From Silene latifolia (Eukaryota; Streptophyta; Magnoliopsida; Caryophyllales; Caryophyllaceae), in NCBI RefSeq assembly GCF_048544455.1, contig NC_133538.1:436230311-436294310 (forward strand): DNA of 64,000 bases, read 5' to 3'. Position numbers and translations under genes: made by a program. Shown piece by piece: positions 34,363-45,921 of this stretch; positions within the stretch are counted from its first letter, which is position 1, and each line of letters begins with the position of its first letter. The notes under the pieces are model-generated. The model was not told the origin of the DNA and did not search any database. It saw nothing but the letters and a program-made list of their open reading frames with translations.

Positions 34363-35702
34363 ATCGATTTTGGAACCTGTAACAAATGAACATAATGAAT
34401 GTAGAGAGTCTAATAAAATGAACCTGGTGTATGTGCAATGGGAGCCCCGGCTGATGCTAGATTTTGGGTGAGTAGGCGCCCTCATTTCAAAATTTTGGCC
34501 CCATGACACTTAAGCCAGTCACATGGGATGGGAATGTGGAGTCCGTGTGTCTATGTGTGCTATGTATGTTAATTGTGCCGGAGCTACCTCCGGTTAAGTT
34601 TTGTTAGAATTAATAGAGGTGTGATAGTAATGTTTGGGCCGAGTATGGTAATTAGTGACGGGATTATTGAAGCTCGTTGGATGATTAGTGAGCTTATAGG
34701 ATAGCTAGGAGTTATGTGACGAGATTATACGTCATGGAGATGCGTGAAAGTGTGCATTTGAATGTGTAATATGAGTAGCGAACATGTAAGGGTTTGTCGT
34801 AAAATTAATGACAATTATAGTATGGATGAGTAATAATTCGAATCACGGTATATGGTAATGTGTATATGCTTTATTAGCTAGTTGGAATTTTTCCATTGCG
34901 AAATATTTGAATTATGCAAAATAGATTGCTTAGAATAACATGTAAGGCATAATTGATTAAGTGATTGGCAAAGTATATAATTACGTGATAAGTAAATATG
35001 GGGAAATAATGTGAACTATACGTTTCAAGTTGATGTAAACACGAGTTTAGTAATGGCATGAAAAGTAAGTTTAAAGGTAATAAAATGACACGGCTAGATT
35101 TGTACATAACTCGGTGACAGGTAGATCGAGTTGGGTAATTTGTATAACGTAACGGGATATGTCTCTTAGTTGTTGAAGAGTTGTATTTTGTGTGACGGCG
35201 GTTATAAAACGTGATTGAATGCGATAATTAGTGTCGAATTCCGAACTTAGTTGGAATCGACACGCGGTGTTGTTTTTGCAGGAATCTTCAAAGTTACTTC
35301 GTATTTTTGATCTAGTACTTAACTATACTTGACCGAGTGCAAGTGCTTACTTGACCGAGTAGACCTCACTCGATCTGATTAGGAAGCTATGGTGTCGGGA
35401 TGTGGGAAAATTTCCGCAGTTACTCGATGATTTAGCTCCTACTCGATCGAGTAGGGTGGTACTCGATCGAGTACCCTGCACTCGATCGAGTAGGTTCTTT
35501 ATCTGATGATTTCTACGGGTTTTCTTAAAACCCCTAATCCTCCTATATCTTCTTCTTATTCCTCCCTATTTCGACACAACCATCTTAACCTCTCTCAAAT
35601 CCCTTAATCTCTCTCAAATCCTCCCTTTACCTTGGGTTAGTAGTGATTTTGGGGTTAATTTCTTAGTTTAATTTTCGTTCCTCTACTTGTTCCTCAATCA
35701 AG
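34363..35702 (+). other. Leader of the LTR element, part 1
   Basis: No coding region. A second ACTCGATCGAGT cluster lies at about 35318-35500. The segment ends CCTCAATCAAG|GTATGC, a good splice donor at 35702/35703. Confidence 0.5.
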
Positions 35703-36675
35703 GTATGCTATTCTTCCTAATGTACATGGTTTATTGCTTTGAATGTGTCAAAATAGTAAAACAAACTGAAATTTCGATGATAATGGCCAATTTGATGCTT
35801 TTAATTGTTGAAATATGATTCATATGCCTCCTTTTTCATGGTTGTTGGTGATTGTATCTTTGTAAATTAGAGTAGGGATTGCATAGTTGAAATCGAAATT
35901 TCTAGGGTTTACAAATTTGAAATTGATTTTTGATTGTTTTACATTGATTAGAAGATGGAATTAAGTACTATACATTGTTTACATCATGTGGAAGAATGAA
36001 TTTTGATGATTATCACCTTAGAAAGTTGCCTTAAAACTCCGTCTTAAAAGTGCCTTATGAGAAATTCGTGACTTGGAATTAGAAAATTGATGTTGTAATT
36101 GACAATATAAGCATGAATTGAACTTCAAAATGATAATGGAAACAATGATTGATGAATACATGCCACGATTTCCACAGCTGTAAAGACCGTCTGAAAAGTT
36201 TGATTGAGTTGTTCTACATAGTAGTGAAGGGTGATATAAATTTGTCATAAATTATTCATTCTCTTGAATTAGTAACATGTAATTAGCAATGTACTAGAAC
36301 GACCCTTAGAAGCATGATAGGGCATTCAAATTACTGAACATATGCGGCCATCATGATAATTACTTTCACCACTATGCCTTATGAGTAGTAATAGTATGAA
36401 CTTGTGTGATGAAATCGTAGAAACTGCTAATGAACATGTATACTTATTTTCATACCCAAAGTAACAACGTGAATTATGTGCTTCACATCATGCGAGAATG
36501 GTTGGAGAATTGGTGTGTATCTAGCTGAGCAACTAAGTTTGGTGACATGATTTATGTGCTTCAAATATGGAATTGGTTGATGAATTAGTAAACTTACTAA
36601 GTATATAGAACCCAAATTACATGAAGTATATGCTTGCATGTTTATATAAATTGTTTGAACTTATGTCTAAAGCAG
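35703..36675 (+). other. Predicted leader intron of the Athila ORF1-like gene
   Basis: Donor CAAG|GTATGC at 35703 and acceptor TAAAGCAG|ATG at 36675. The interval is AT-rich with no credible ORF. The acceptor falls directly before the ATG of the ORF. Confidence 0.45.
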
Positions 36676-38291
36676 ATGCCGAGACTAAACCTTGGAACCC
36701 GTCAGAGTAAACGGGGAAGGGTTGATCCACTTGAGAGGGGGGAGGCTAGTGGACCGGTAGTACCCGATTTAAAGTACCCATACATTGTTTTTGTTGACTT
36801 TAAGCAAAGGGAGCGTTTTGTAGCTTTACAAAAACGCAAGATGAGACCCACAAAGTGTATAGACACCGGTGTGCTAGAGGAGTTGGAAATAGAGACGGAT
36901 GTCCGTCATATATTCGAGACCTTGGGGTTTACGGGTTTGTACCGGCTGAGGAACCACACTTACCCTTTTCTTACCCTAGAATTCATGAGTTCCTTTAACT
37001 ATGACCCAGGTCAGACTGTCGAGTTTAGATTGATGAATACCAGCTTCTTGTTGACCATGGATTTGTTTGCCTCTCACCTTGAGTTGGCTAAGCCTCCCAA
37101 GGACTCCATCACCGACATTCCAGTGAGTGCGGCGTCGTCCCGCCTAATGCCTTGCTTGATCGGGAAGCAAGCTCCCACCGCGAGCAATATCTTTGATTAA
37201 CGACGTTGAAAGACATCACCTTGAGAATCTTCCTCCGTTCTCTTTCAAACCTCCTCTATGATAGAAAGGATATCAATAAGTTGAATAACCATGAGGTTTT
37301 ACTTTTGATGTCGTACCTCAATCCGGAGCGGGCCAAGAAAGTGGTCTTTAATGCTCCTTCCATAGTTTGTCTTTGCTCTTGCTTTGATGGCTTCCTCTAC
37401 TTCTCGGTACTGAGCCGTGGTGCCATTGCCACTCGGTTAGTTAGCTGAAAAGTTAACCTCCTTTGAGGCTTCTTCAACGACGTGCCTCTAGCTACCCCTG
37501 TGCCTACCATGGATCGTGAGTACTATCTCGACCTGAAATGGTTGAGAACCTTGGCTGACGGTAGCCTAGCGTGGAGAGTGCTTGGCATGAGTTGGATGAA
37601 GATTCCAGCTCACCCGAGCACCTCCCAGCCCACAGAGCCCTTGGAGCCGCGGTGGTGACTGTGGATGTGGACGATGAGGAGGAGGAGGAGGATGAGGATA
37701 CACCCCGCCACACCGCAGACCTATCTCATTGATGGCACCATCCTCCAGGAGATGCCGGAGCCGGCGAAGGGCGAGAATGAGGAAGTCCAGAGGGTGGAGA
37801 GACCCAGTGTGGTGAGGGACCCCGTCGAGTGAGGGAGAGGGCCTCGGGGACTAGGCCACGGCCGGAGGCACCGCAGCCAGCCGGCAGCCTTCCCGTACTA
37901 CCCTTACCTTGACACACCGGAGACGCGATCCAATTACCTAGCGGAGAGAGTGTCATCTACCTTGACACTCCGGAACATGCACGAGATGGCGTACGCTCGG
38001 GGATAGGTACAGAGGGACCGCATCCGATTTGGTGGAGTGGAGTTGGGGACTACTCGGGGTATTCCATTCCTACGGGGTGGAGCGATCGACGTGGGGACAC
38101 CTCGGTCCTTCCCTTACGGCGGCTTGACTCCATGGTACGCAGCCCGGGAGCGGGAGGAGGAGCGGGAGCGGGGAGTGGATGCGGGGATTGGGACATCGGG
38201 AGCTGGTACTTCGGGTGGTGGTGATGATGAGGTGATCTTTGAGCGGAAGAGCGGGAGGAGTGATACTCCTCGTTCTTATATTTGTCGATAG
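36676..38291 (+). pseudogene. Athila ORF1-like protein, frameshifted
   Basis: Start at the ATG 36676 (MPRLNLGTRQSKRGRVDPL), since the upstream methionine at 36634 would be inside the predicted intron. Residues 1-175 are open: FVALQKRKMRPTKCID, LEELEIETDVRHIFETLG, TYPFLTLEFMSSFNYDPG. This is the pattern of the Arabidopsis retrotransposon ORF1 (Athila) family as I recall it. The frame then shifts. Further pieces are LSNLLYDRKDINKLNNHEV and LLMSYLNPERAKK (37230-37340), and a tail REREEERERGV-DAGIGTSGAG ending at 38291. Function of the family is unknown. Confidence 0.7.
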
Positions 38292-39240
38292 TAGTTGATG
38301 TTAGATGGTGGTATTGTTGTTAGACGTTGGTAGGTGTTTCCTTTTATTTTTAAGACTTAGCTGGATTTGTATGGTTGGCCATAAGGCCGGATTTCATATT
38401 CTAACTTTTGCGGGATATTAGGAGTCGGGAGTCGCCCGACTCAATTTTATATGATAGATATGCACATGGGTGTTAACTCGTAATAGGTTGTATGAGGAAT
38501 TGGCTTGTAGGTACTCGACAGAGTACCCCGTACTCTATCGAGTAGCTACAGGATAGAATGAGAAAAAGTTTTTGATCTGTAGGCCACTCGATCGAGTAGC
38601 CAAGACACTCGATCGAGTAGCATGGCACTCGATCGAGTACCGCTACTTACTCGATCGAGTGTCACTGTTACAGGGGGTTTTTGAAAATTGAAAATGTTCA
38701 ATTGTTTTATAATTACGAGTTTAATGTTTAAAGTAGTTGTGAGTACGTAATAACACCTTTGAACCGTTAATTTCATATGTTACAAGTCATGATTGAAGCT
38801 TTATAAGCGTATCTGTCACAATTAGTAAGTCGGTAATCATTTCTTGTTACTTTTATTTTGTATACGCCTCATTACGATCTATTTATCGGAATTTTAGCTT
38901 CTCGTACGTTTGTGCATACCATATTAATGTGTGTTATCAACGGTGACTAGTTATTCCGGTGGCGTGTGTGTGATTTTAATTTAACGAGTGTACAATTAGT
39001 GAATAATGTCCATAATAATGTGGTTCTCTTTCATGTTTTGATGCCCATAGTGAGTAATACGTGTTGATATTTGGGTGGTGAACTTCGGGGACGAAGTTCC
39101 TTTTTAGAGGAAGAGTAATGTCGCGAAATAAAAAGGTCAAGTTTTTGAATAATGCTTTGTTTATTTATAATGTTGTCGGTATTATGTTTTGCTCGATTAT
39201 AAAGTCATTGGTAGTTGTTTAGAATGTTGTTGGTATCATG

Positions 39241-39274
<34 letters not shown>

Positions 39275-39694
39275 GACTTACTTTCTTTCTTTCTTTAATG
39301 CTTCAAAGTGTGTGTGATCATATTTGAATCATGTTGCCAAGTAACATGGTGGCACTAGTGGTACCACATGGAAATTAATAGGAAACATGTTCTCGATTGA
39401 CGATTTGATAGTTGTTATTGTATGTTGGAAGATCGTGAGCGACGATTCGCATCACGAGTCCTGGACGCTTTATATATATGTAAGATAACGATCGATTGTG
39501 ATAAAGGTTGCATGATAGTGGCAAGAATCGTTAGGTATAAAGGTGGTCGATGATGATGATGACATGAGGGGGAATGGTATTTTCAAGAGGTAGTGGTTTG
39601 ACCGGGAAGTTTGGTAAGGTTGTGTTGGTTCCGTGTCGTGAGCGGGAGAGGTGAGTTGAACTTCGGGGACGAAGTTCTTTTTAAGGGGGAAGAC
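38292..39694 (+). other. 3' non-coding part of the LTR element, with repeated polypurine tract
   Basis: A third palindrome cluster lies at 38514-38670. GAACTTCGGGGACGAAGTTC occurs twice, at 39081-39100 and 39658-39678. Only the second abuts an LTR (AAGGGGGAAGACC then 39695). The first is followed by TAATGTCGCGAAAT, which resembles the start of another LTR. An A-run of about 27 bases is at 39246-39272. No gene. Confidence 0.7.
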
Positions 39695-40970
39695 CGTAAT
39701 ACCCGCCCTTTTTTAGGACCCTTTGACCGTCGTTGACCGTCCTGAACGGAGGAGTAATCTTAGAAAAGTATGCCAAAACCTGTTTTGAGTCTGCGTGTTA
39801 AGAGTGGTACTCGATAGAGTAGAGGCTACTCGATCGAGTAGCTAGGGCACTCGATCGAGTAGGGGGCCACTCGATCGAGTAGGTTGGGTACTCGATCGAG
39901 TGCCTGGTTTTATTGGGGTTTTTATATCGCGTTTTGTTAAATCCGCAAATCACTTTCGCCACTTTCCTCCTATCCTTCAGCCGCCTCTTTCCCTTCCCTT
40001 CACCTCAAAACCTCCATGGAAGCCTTTGGGAAGATCCTTGTGCCTTAGAAGAGCGTCCCTTGAGTCGGGTAGCGGTCTTTTGCCTTGTCTCTCCCTAATA
40101 GGTATGTCACAATCATCATCCGTGTCCTTGTCTCTATAGTTAGGGTTTGATTGTTAGTAATAGATGTTTGCATGATGGTAGTAGGCTTTGCTTGTGCGCT
40201 GGATGTTGTGGTTGTCGGCATGGATTGGTTGCGGATGCGTAAAGGTAGGTTCGCCTACTCAGTTTCTGTAGATGGTCTAGTGTGTCGATCGTTATGATAG
40301 TGTTGTGATTGTTTGGCATGGTAATTGATGGTCTTTGTGTTGGTGGTCGTGATTCTGGTGATGGTTCTCGAGATGCGTTCTCGGCCGAGTGGGGTCACTT
40401 GCGGGAGTGGCTTCACGCCCTAGTTTCGCCCTTCGTGGAACCCGCCACGAAAGGGATGTGCACATTAATGAGCAGGGGTTATCGCTCGTATGATGAGCGG
40501 GGCTTAGGTGGGAACGGCTGCGGTCCCCCATCGCGGTATCGGGTCCAGTGGTGGACGATCGGTGATAGATTTGGTGGGATTGTATGATTGTGGTTGAGAC
40601 CGATGTCTTTGTTTGAGTTGTTGTTTGTAATTGCCGTTGCCTTATCTTATCTCAGTACTGACCTTGTGTGGTTGTTTGTTTGTTATGTGTCTGCCGTGAT
40701 CCCTTTTGGTGAGCAGTCGGTCTTAGCAGGTGTTGGTGTTGATGATAGCTGGAGTCCGGGCAGGGATGAGTCTTCACGACATACGATGGTCATAGCGAGT
40801 AGTCTTTGAGTTGTACCTTGTATTGAATTTTGGTTGAATCACTTGTAATATAACTTAATAGTTCTTTTATTGACGTTTGATAATTACTTTCCTCGGGTAA
40901 CCGAGATGGTAACGCCCTTATATGCTAAGGAAGGCCTAGTTAAGGCTCCTCTGAATATCGGGGTGTTACA
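39695..40970 (+). mobile_element. 3' LTR (1276 bp)
   Basis: Direct repeat of the 5' LTR. Its first base is C instead of T. ORFs inside (39900-40139, 40309-40587, 40588-40809) are frames in LTR sequence, not genes. Confidence 0.9.
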
Positions 40971-40975
40971 TATTC

Positions 40976-41545
40976 CTTATCACCACACATCACCTGATGC
41001 AGCCACCGTCGAACCATCGACGATCGTCTTTGATGTCGGCGAGCAACCTTTGCTAATAGAACAAATCTCACAAAATCAACCAAGCAATTAAATCGAGACA
41101 CCAATCGCTCGACTTCCGGTGGCGCCACCTTCATTCGCATCGCAAACCTCACTAGATGTGAAAACCGAACCAGAAATTAGAGTAGGTGAAAGGATAAGGG
41201 AGGGAGTTTAACAACTGATAACCGCCACAATCATCGTCGGCGACCTCGTCAATCATCTGACGGACGACCTCGACCTTAGACATGTATAAAAGACGGTAAA
41301 TCTGAAATGTAATTGCAGCTAGACAGTTACCGTCAAAAGGGGCGAAAAAGCCGGTGGCCGGAAGCTAAGATCAATGGTGGTGAATGGTGATGATCGTGAT
41401 CATGATGAGGGAAATTGAAATTATAAAAAGTTAAGGTTTTAAGGACGAGGAGATAGAAGGTATGGCTGGGAATGATTTTAGGCATTTACACGTGAGCTAG
41501 TTACTTTTGTTTATATTGTTAGTCCGTTCTCACCGGATCTGAAAA
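40976..41545. other. Right part of T4
   Basis: Continues the T4 body after the TATTC duplication. GC-rich, gene-leader-like text (CGTCGGCGACCTCGTCAATC near 41236) ends in the GTTCTCACCGGATC terminus. No coding region supported. Confidence 0.5.
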
Positions 41546-42233
41546 AGTGTACCTAGGATCCGAAAAAGTGTAACTAAATTATTGTAAAGTGTATCTAAAA
41601 TTTATGTGAAAAAATGTATCTATTTCATTTTGCAAAAACAAAACGTATATGACATTTGGTTAAGAAAAAATCTATCAAAAAATTGTACCTATGCTAGCAA
41701 AAGGTGTATCTACATTCTTTAAAAAAATGTACATAGAATGAAAATCAAAAGTGTACCTAGGATAAAAAAAAGTGTATATAGAATTCACTTAAAAATTGTA
41801 CCTAAAATAAAAAAGTGTATCTATATTCTTAAAATGTGTATATAGAATTTTGGTAAAAAGTGTATCTACTTTAGTTAAAAGTGTATATGAGATTTGGTAA
41901 AAAAAAAAAAAGTATACATTTTTAAACTGCGTTTATGGAATTTTAGTAAAAAGTGTATCTACTTTAGTTAAAAGTGTATATGAGTTTTGGTAAAAAAAAA
42001 AAAAAAGTGTATCTACTTTAGTTAAAAGTGTATATGAGATATGGTAAAAACAAAATATCTACATTCTTAAAATGCGTATATAGAATTTTGGTAAAAAGTG
42101 TACCTACTTTAGTTAAAAGTGTATATGAGATGTGGTAAAAAAAAAGTGCACCTTCTATATATATTCTAATGTATCTAGTGCGTTCTCACCGTTCTCACCG
42201 AATGGTCGTTCTCACCGGATCCCACCTCTATAT
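41546..42233. mobile_element. T5: A-rich array with a complete right end
   Basis: Units as in 32040-32800 to 42170, then GTGCACCTTCTATATATATT and CTAATGTATCTAGTGCGTTC, followed by TCACCGTTCTCACCGAATGG and TCGTTCTCACCGGATCCCAC. It is the mirror image of the T2 left end (11955-12050) almost base for base. The left end is missing because T4 sits there. Confidence 0.65.
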
Positions 42234-43356
42234 ATATAAGTTCATGATACAATACCACACGTTATATTAAACAATATCACAGCTTATACTACACCAAAAA
42301 AAGAAAATTGTGGTATCTTATCTTTGTAAATACAGAAACATTTCATGCATCCACAGTGATCCACGTCACCTTATGTAATTTTCTTTTTTCCCATAAAATA
42401 AATTGTGGGCCTCATTTGCCAGTTAGTTGAATTAATTTCTTTTTCATTACAGATTTATCATGTTTATAATCTGATAAGTTATGCGCACCCAAAAAAAATA
42501 ATCTGATAAGTTAATATGTTTATATAATGATTCTTATTTCTTTAATTTTACAGTTTTACAACTTTAAGAATATTAAGTAAATTGTAAAATATCAATACAA
42601 TGTTCCCAAAAATTAAACAAATTAAAATTGATAGAATAAGGGCTTAAGAATTGATAGCTATAAAAATTTACGGAGTAGTTACATCAATCTTAAATAATTT
42701 TTTAAGCATACAATTACCAGATTTACATATTTTCTAATTCTAAAAAAAATTACCATTTGATTCTCATGAAGTATAACTATTACCAAAAGAAAAACATAAT
42801 ATTTTTTTTATGAATAATGAAAAATAAAAAAAAAATCTCAAAAAATTACTTTAAACGCTAGACAGGAAAATAATGAATTTCATCACTACCGCTGAAAACA
42901 ATAAAACTAAAAGAAATAGAGTATAAAATATTCATGTATTTTGGTTAATATTTTTTAAATGTTAATCATTATATCAATGTTCTTAAATATATACCCGTGC
43001 AATTTTGCACGGATTGAAAACTAGTTGTTTATTAATATAATATCACATGTTATGATACACAATATCACAAATTACAGTATCACACGTTATACTATACAAT
43101 ATCACAGCTGAAAAAAAAACTTTTTGAAAAAAAAAAAATTGAAAAAAAAAATCGTGAAATTGTTTTGTAATACAATATCACACGTTATGCTAAACAATAT
43201 CACACGTTATACTAAACAATATCACGGCTTACACGAAAAAAAAAATTGAAAAAAAAAATTCTAAAAAAAAAAAATTTGTGATATTGTTTTGTATAGTGCG
43301 TGATATTGTTTTATGGATTCATGGACTCAAATATTTAGGTGGACTCACCAGATCGC
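42234..43356. mobile_element. T6: GAGTCC-type element, left end lost, split by a Helitron
   Basis: It has CAATATCACACGTTATACTA units on both sides and a right end TGGATTCATGGACTCAAATA…GGTGGACTCACC. It is closely related to T13 (62641-63783), which supplies the uninterrupted form. Confidence 0.65.
42316..43024 (+). mobile_element. Non-autonomous Helitron (709 bp)
   Basis: 5' TCTTATCTTTGTAAATAC and 3' CCGTGCAATTTTGCACGG hairpin, then ATTGAAAACTAG. Host A at 42315 and T at 43025. Joining the flanks (ATTGTGGTA + TTGTTTATT) gives the sequence found uninterrupted in T13 at 63519-63535. No ORF inside. This is the typical plant Helitron end structure and A|T target. Confidence 0.9.
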
Positions 43357-43807
43357 ACCTCGAGGCGGGATCTCGTGAGTTTGGTTCTTAGAGCATCCGC
43401 AAAGGTGAGGCTCCCCATATCTTCTCTTTCCTTTTTTTATTCGTCCACCTCATTTTCTCCTAACTTTTCCATTTACCCTCCCCATTTCATAATTACATTT
43501 ATGCAACAATGGGGTTCCCCAATTCACACACAAAAATTTGGGAACCTCCCCAAAAGTAACACAAATTGCCTTACTTTTTTTTTGGGAAGCTCCTCTAAAA
43601 ACAGTGGAACCTCAAATGTTGGGGAGCTTTGTGCAACAATGAGGAGCCCCATATGAGGAGAGAGAGGACATATGGGGAGGCACCTCCCCACCTTTGCGGA
43701 TGCTCTTATGGTGAGTTTGTGCTCACAAATCTGAACCATATGATGGACTGAGATCAACGGCTGACATTATTTTATTTGTTATCAAATTTTTTGACGTATT
43801 ATAATAA
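43357..43807. mobile_element. T7: GGTTCTTA-type element left end, with MITE inside
   Basis: GAGGCGGGATCTCGTGAGTT, then TGGTTCTTA, matches the left end of T11 (57293). After removal of the MITE it continues TGGTGAGTTTGTG as in T11. The right end is not seen; the element meets a Helitron end at 43808. Confidence 0.55.
43391..43705. mobile_element. Tourist-like (PIF/Harbinger) MITE, 315 bp, target duplication TTA
   Basis: TTA at 43388-43390 and 43706-43708. The inverted ends GAGCATCCGCAAAGGTGAGG and GAGCATCCGCAAAGGTGGGG (reverse complement of the right end) are 19/20 identical, and the similarity extends through CTCCCCATAT. No ORF of note; the frame 43339-43656 runs across it. Confidence 0.85.
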
Positions 43808-43840
43808 CTAGTTTTAAACCCGTGTAATTTGCACGGGTTT
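43808..43840 (-). mobile_element. Helitron 3' end, minus orientation
   Basis: Minus-strand AACCCGTGCAAATTACACGGGTT hairpin (split), then TAAAACTAG, and T after it (A at 43807). The 5' end to the right was not identified. Confidence 0.65.
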
Positions 43841-45900
43841 GCCTTTTCAATTTATTATTATCAAAATATTTATTTATTACTTCTTCATCCCGATCCTTTG
43901 TTTACCTATTCTATTTATAGGGCCTCATCCAATTGTTTACCTTTTTATATCGGAAAGTTTTTTAAAGGATAATTTGATCATCTACATAACTCCTTCTTTC
44001 AGATTTTTACATTGATTTGTATCAATTGGATTTTTCCATGTCTTTTTCTTTTGTCTAAAAAACTTGTGAGGTAAGTTTAGTTGATTTTGTTTGGTGTGAA
44101 AAGTTTACGTATTGGAATTCTAACTCGAAACTCTAATCCGAACCCGTTGCTAAACGTGCGACCTGTGACCAGCTGTATCTTCTGACTCAGACTTGTGACC
44201 CGTGGCATGAGAGATTTGCGTCAAAGCATGGGCTCGAACGTGGATATCCCACACACGGTCTGAATTTTAGTTTTTTATTTAAGAAGTGTTCTAATAATTG
44301 TTATATATACCGTCGTTGATACATTAATATGTTGAATATTCGATATAATCTTCTCTTGTAAATTGAATATGTCAAATTTGTATCTTTGTTATCATAAAAT
44401 TTGTATAGATTTTGTAATGAGTTGAACTGAGTTGTTAAATTTATTGTACTTTTATTTAAAGAGAGAAAAATGTGAGACAAAGCGAGGCTTTTTAAGTCAT
44501 GGATAAAGTTGAAGAAATGGGAAAAAATGTCCATAACGCTAATATATTAACTTGTTGTACTTAATATTTTGTTAGTTTGTTGACTTATTACATACATACA
44601 TTCAGCAAATCGGGTTGAAAAATATGCTTAACAATTCTTTACGTTCTATTTTCTCACCGAGTCACCGTTAAATTATTTTTTATAATAGACAAATTATTTG
44701 TAATAATAATTATAACAAATCTACTCTAGTATAAATGACAAACCACTACGGAGTAATGAATAAAAGATAATTTCTTTATAGATAATGAAATCTATTCTAC
44801 TATAATTAACTCAAATTAACACATCCCCAAAATCCTATTCATTAAAAGAACAACCACAGTGCTGAGTTGTCAGCACGTGGTTGTTCCGTTGACTTTTCAA
44901 AGCAATATTTATCTTCCCTATTTTCAGAAACCACTAACTCTTCCTTATTTAATTACACAGTATGTAATGTGCAATGCACAATGGTCGATTAACTACAAAT
45001 ACAATACAATTAATTCAATGGTCGATGAATGTGAACTACAATTAATGTAATTATAACAACAATGTAAAATTTTTAATTCAAATAATAAAAATTACAGCAG
45101 CATGATTAAATATTATTACAAATTACAAATTCATAACCATTCACACTAAATACATAATTTCGAATTCCAATTTCAGCAAGTATCTTCCAAGACAATTCTC
45201 AACCGTATGATCCATAATTATAAATTTGAAAACGTTTACTGTTAATACCATAATATAAATTTAATAAATTATAAATTAATAGATACTATGCCTTAAATTT
45301 TAGTATGCAATATAATTTAAGTCTGAATAATATTCTATTAAATTCCGATAAACTCAATATAATATATATAATAATAATAATAATATAATATTACATAATA
45401 TATAATATAATAATAAAATAAATATCCCCTCAGATCTGGATAGAGAGCCAATCATCATCGGGGTAAAAAACTTGGAGCAAAAAATACGGCAACTACTATC
45501 AAACAACAACCCGCTTTCAAATTGTAGCAATGACAGGCTACCCGGTATTCTCTACTACTACAAGTAAAAGTTTATGGCCCAATATCGTCATACAAAAAAT
45601 TAGACACAAATCGGAGTATGCAAATTAGTTTAAGTCCAATTTAGAATCAGAATGGACTCAAATCCAACTATGGGTAACAGACTAAAATATAACCCCATAA
45701 AATATCAGTGATCCATTACCAATGAACTCTAATCAACCCTTCACGTTTTAGGCTGTTGAACACAGGAATCCACAACTCCGAAAACTGCCTCCATAACTCT
45801 TCACCACTTTCTTTTCAACCAACGTTTATATATAATTTTGTATATTATAGATATTATATTCTTCATTTCATCTGCCAAAACAACAAAAACGTGAAATTTG
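43841..45900. other. AT-rich stretch without supported genes
   Basis: No coding region recognised. It includes a 39-bp hairpin at 44848-44886 and an AT-only microsatellite-like run at 45358-45420. The rest may be the body of the Helitron ending at 43808. Confidence 0.5.
44848..44886. repeat. Hairpin with an ACGTG core
   Basis: GAACAACCACAGTGCTGA, loop GTTG, TCAGCACGTGGTTGTTC. The arms pair fully except for one bulged base. The right arm contains CACGTG, the G-box core. Confidence 0.8.
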
Positions 45901-45921
45901 TCATAAAAAAGGGAAAATACA

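Larger units (their letters stand above)
33073..40970 (+). mobile_element. Non-autonomous chromovirus-type LTR retrotransposon, target duplication TATTC
   Basis: LTRs 33073-34347 and 39695-40970 lie in direct orientation. TATTC occurs at 33068-33072 and 40971-40975. The LTR ends TGTAATACCCGCCC…GGGTGTTACA, the tRNA-Met-like primer site and the CTTCGGGGACGAAGTTC…AAGGGGGA tract are of the Tekay/Del chromovirus type. The 5.3-kb interior has no gag, protease, RT or integrase. It carries only an Athila ORF1-like pseudogene. LTRs look about 97% identical by eye, so the insertion is fairly recent. Confidence 0.85.
32823..41543. mobile_element. T4: (TA)n-type element split by a chromovirus-type LTR element
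   Basis: The left end is partly lost: GGTCGGTGAGAACAAGCTAA. The right end reads GTTCTCACCGGATC at 41527-41540. Without the nested LTR element the unit is about 0.8 kb. It has an inverted relative in T10: 32830-33072 matches the reverse complement of about 57000-57240, and 40976-41060 matches that of about 56900-56960. No coding region is supported. Confidence 0.6.

Noticed and set aside
39246-39272. A-run as a LINE or SINE tail
   Set aside because: No retroposon body or target duplication beside it; it is inside the LTR element's 3' region.
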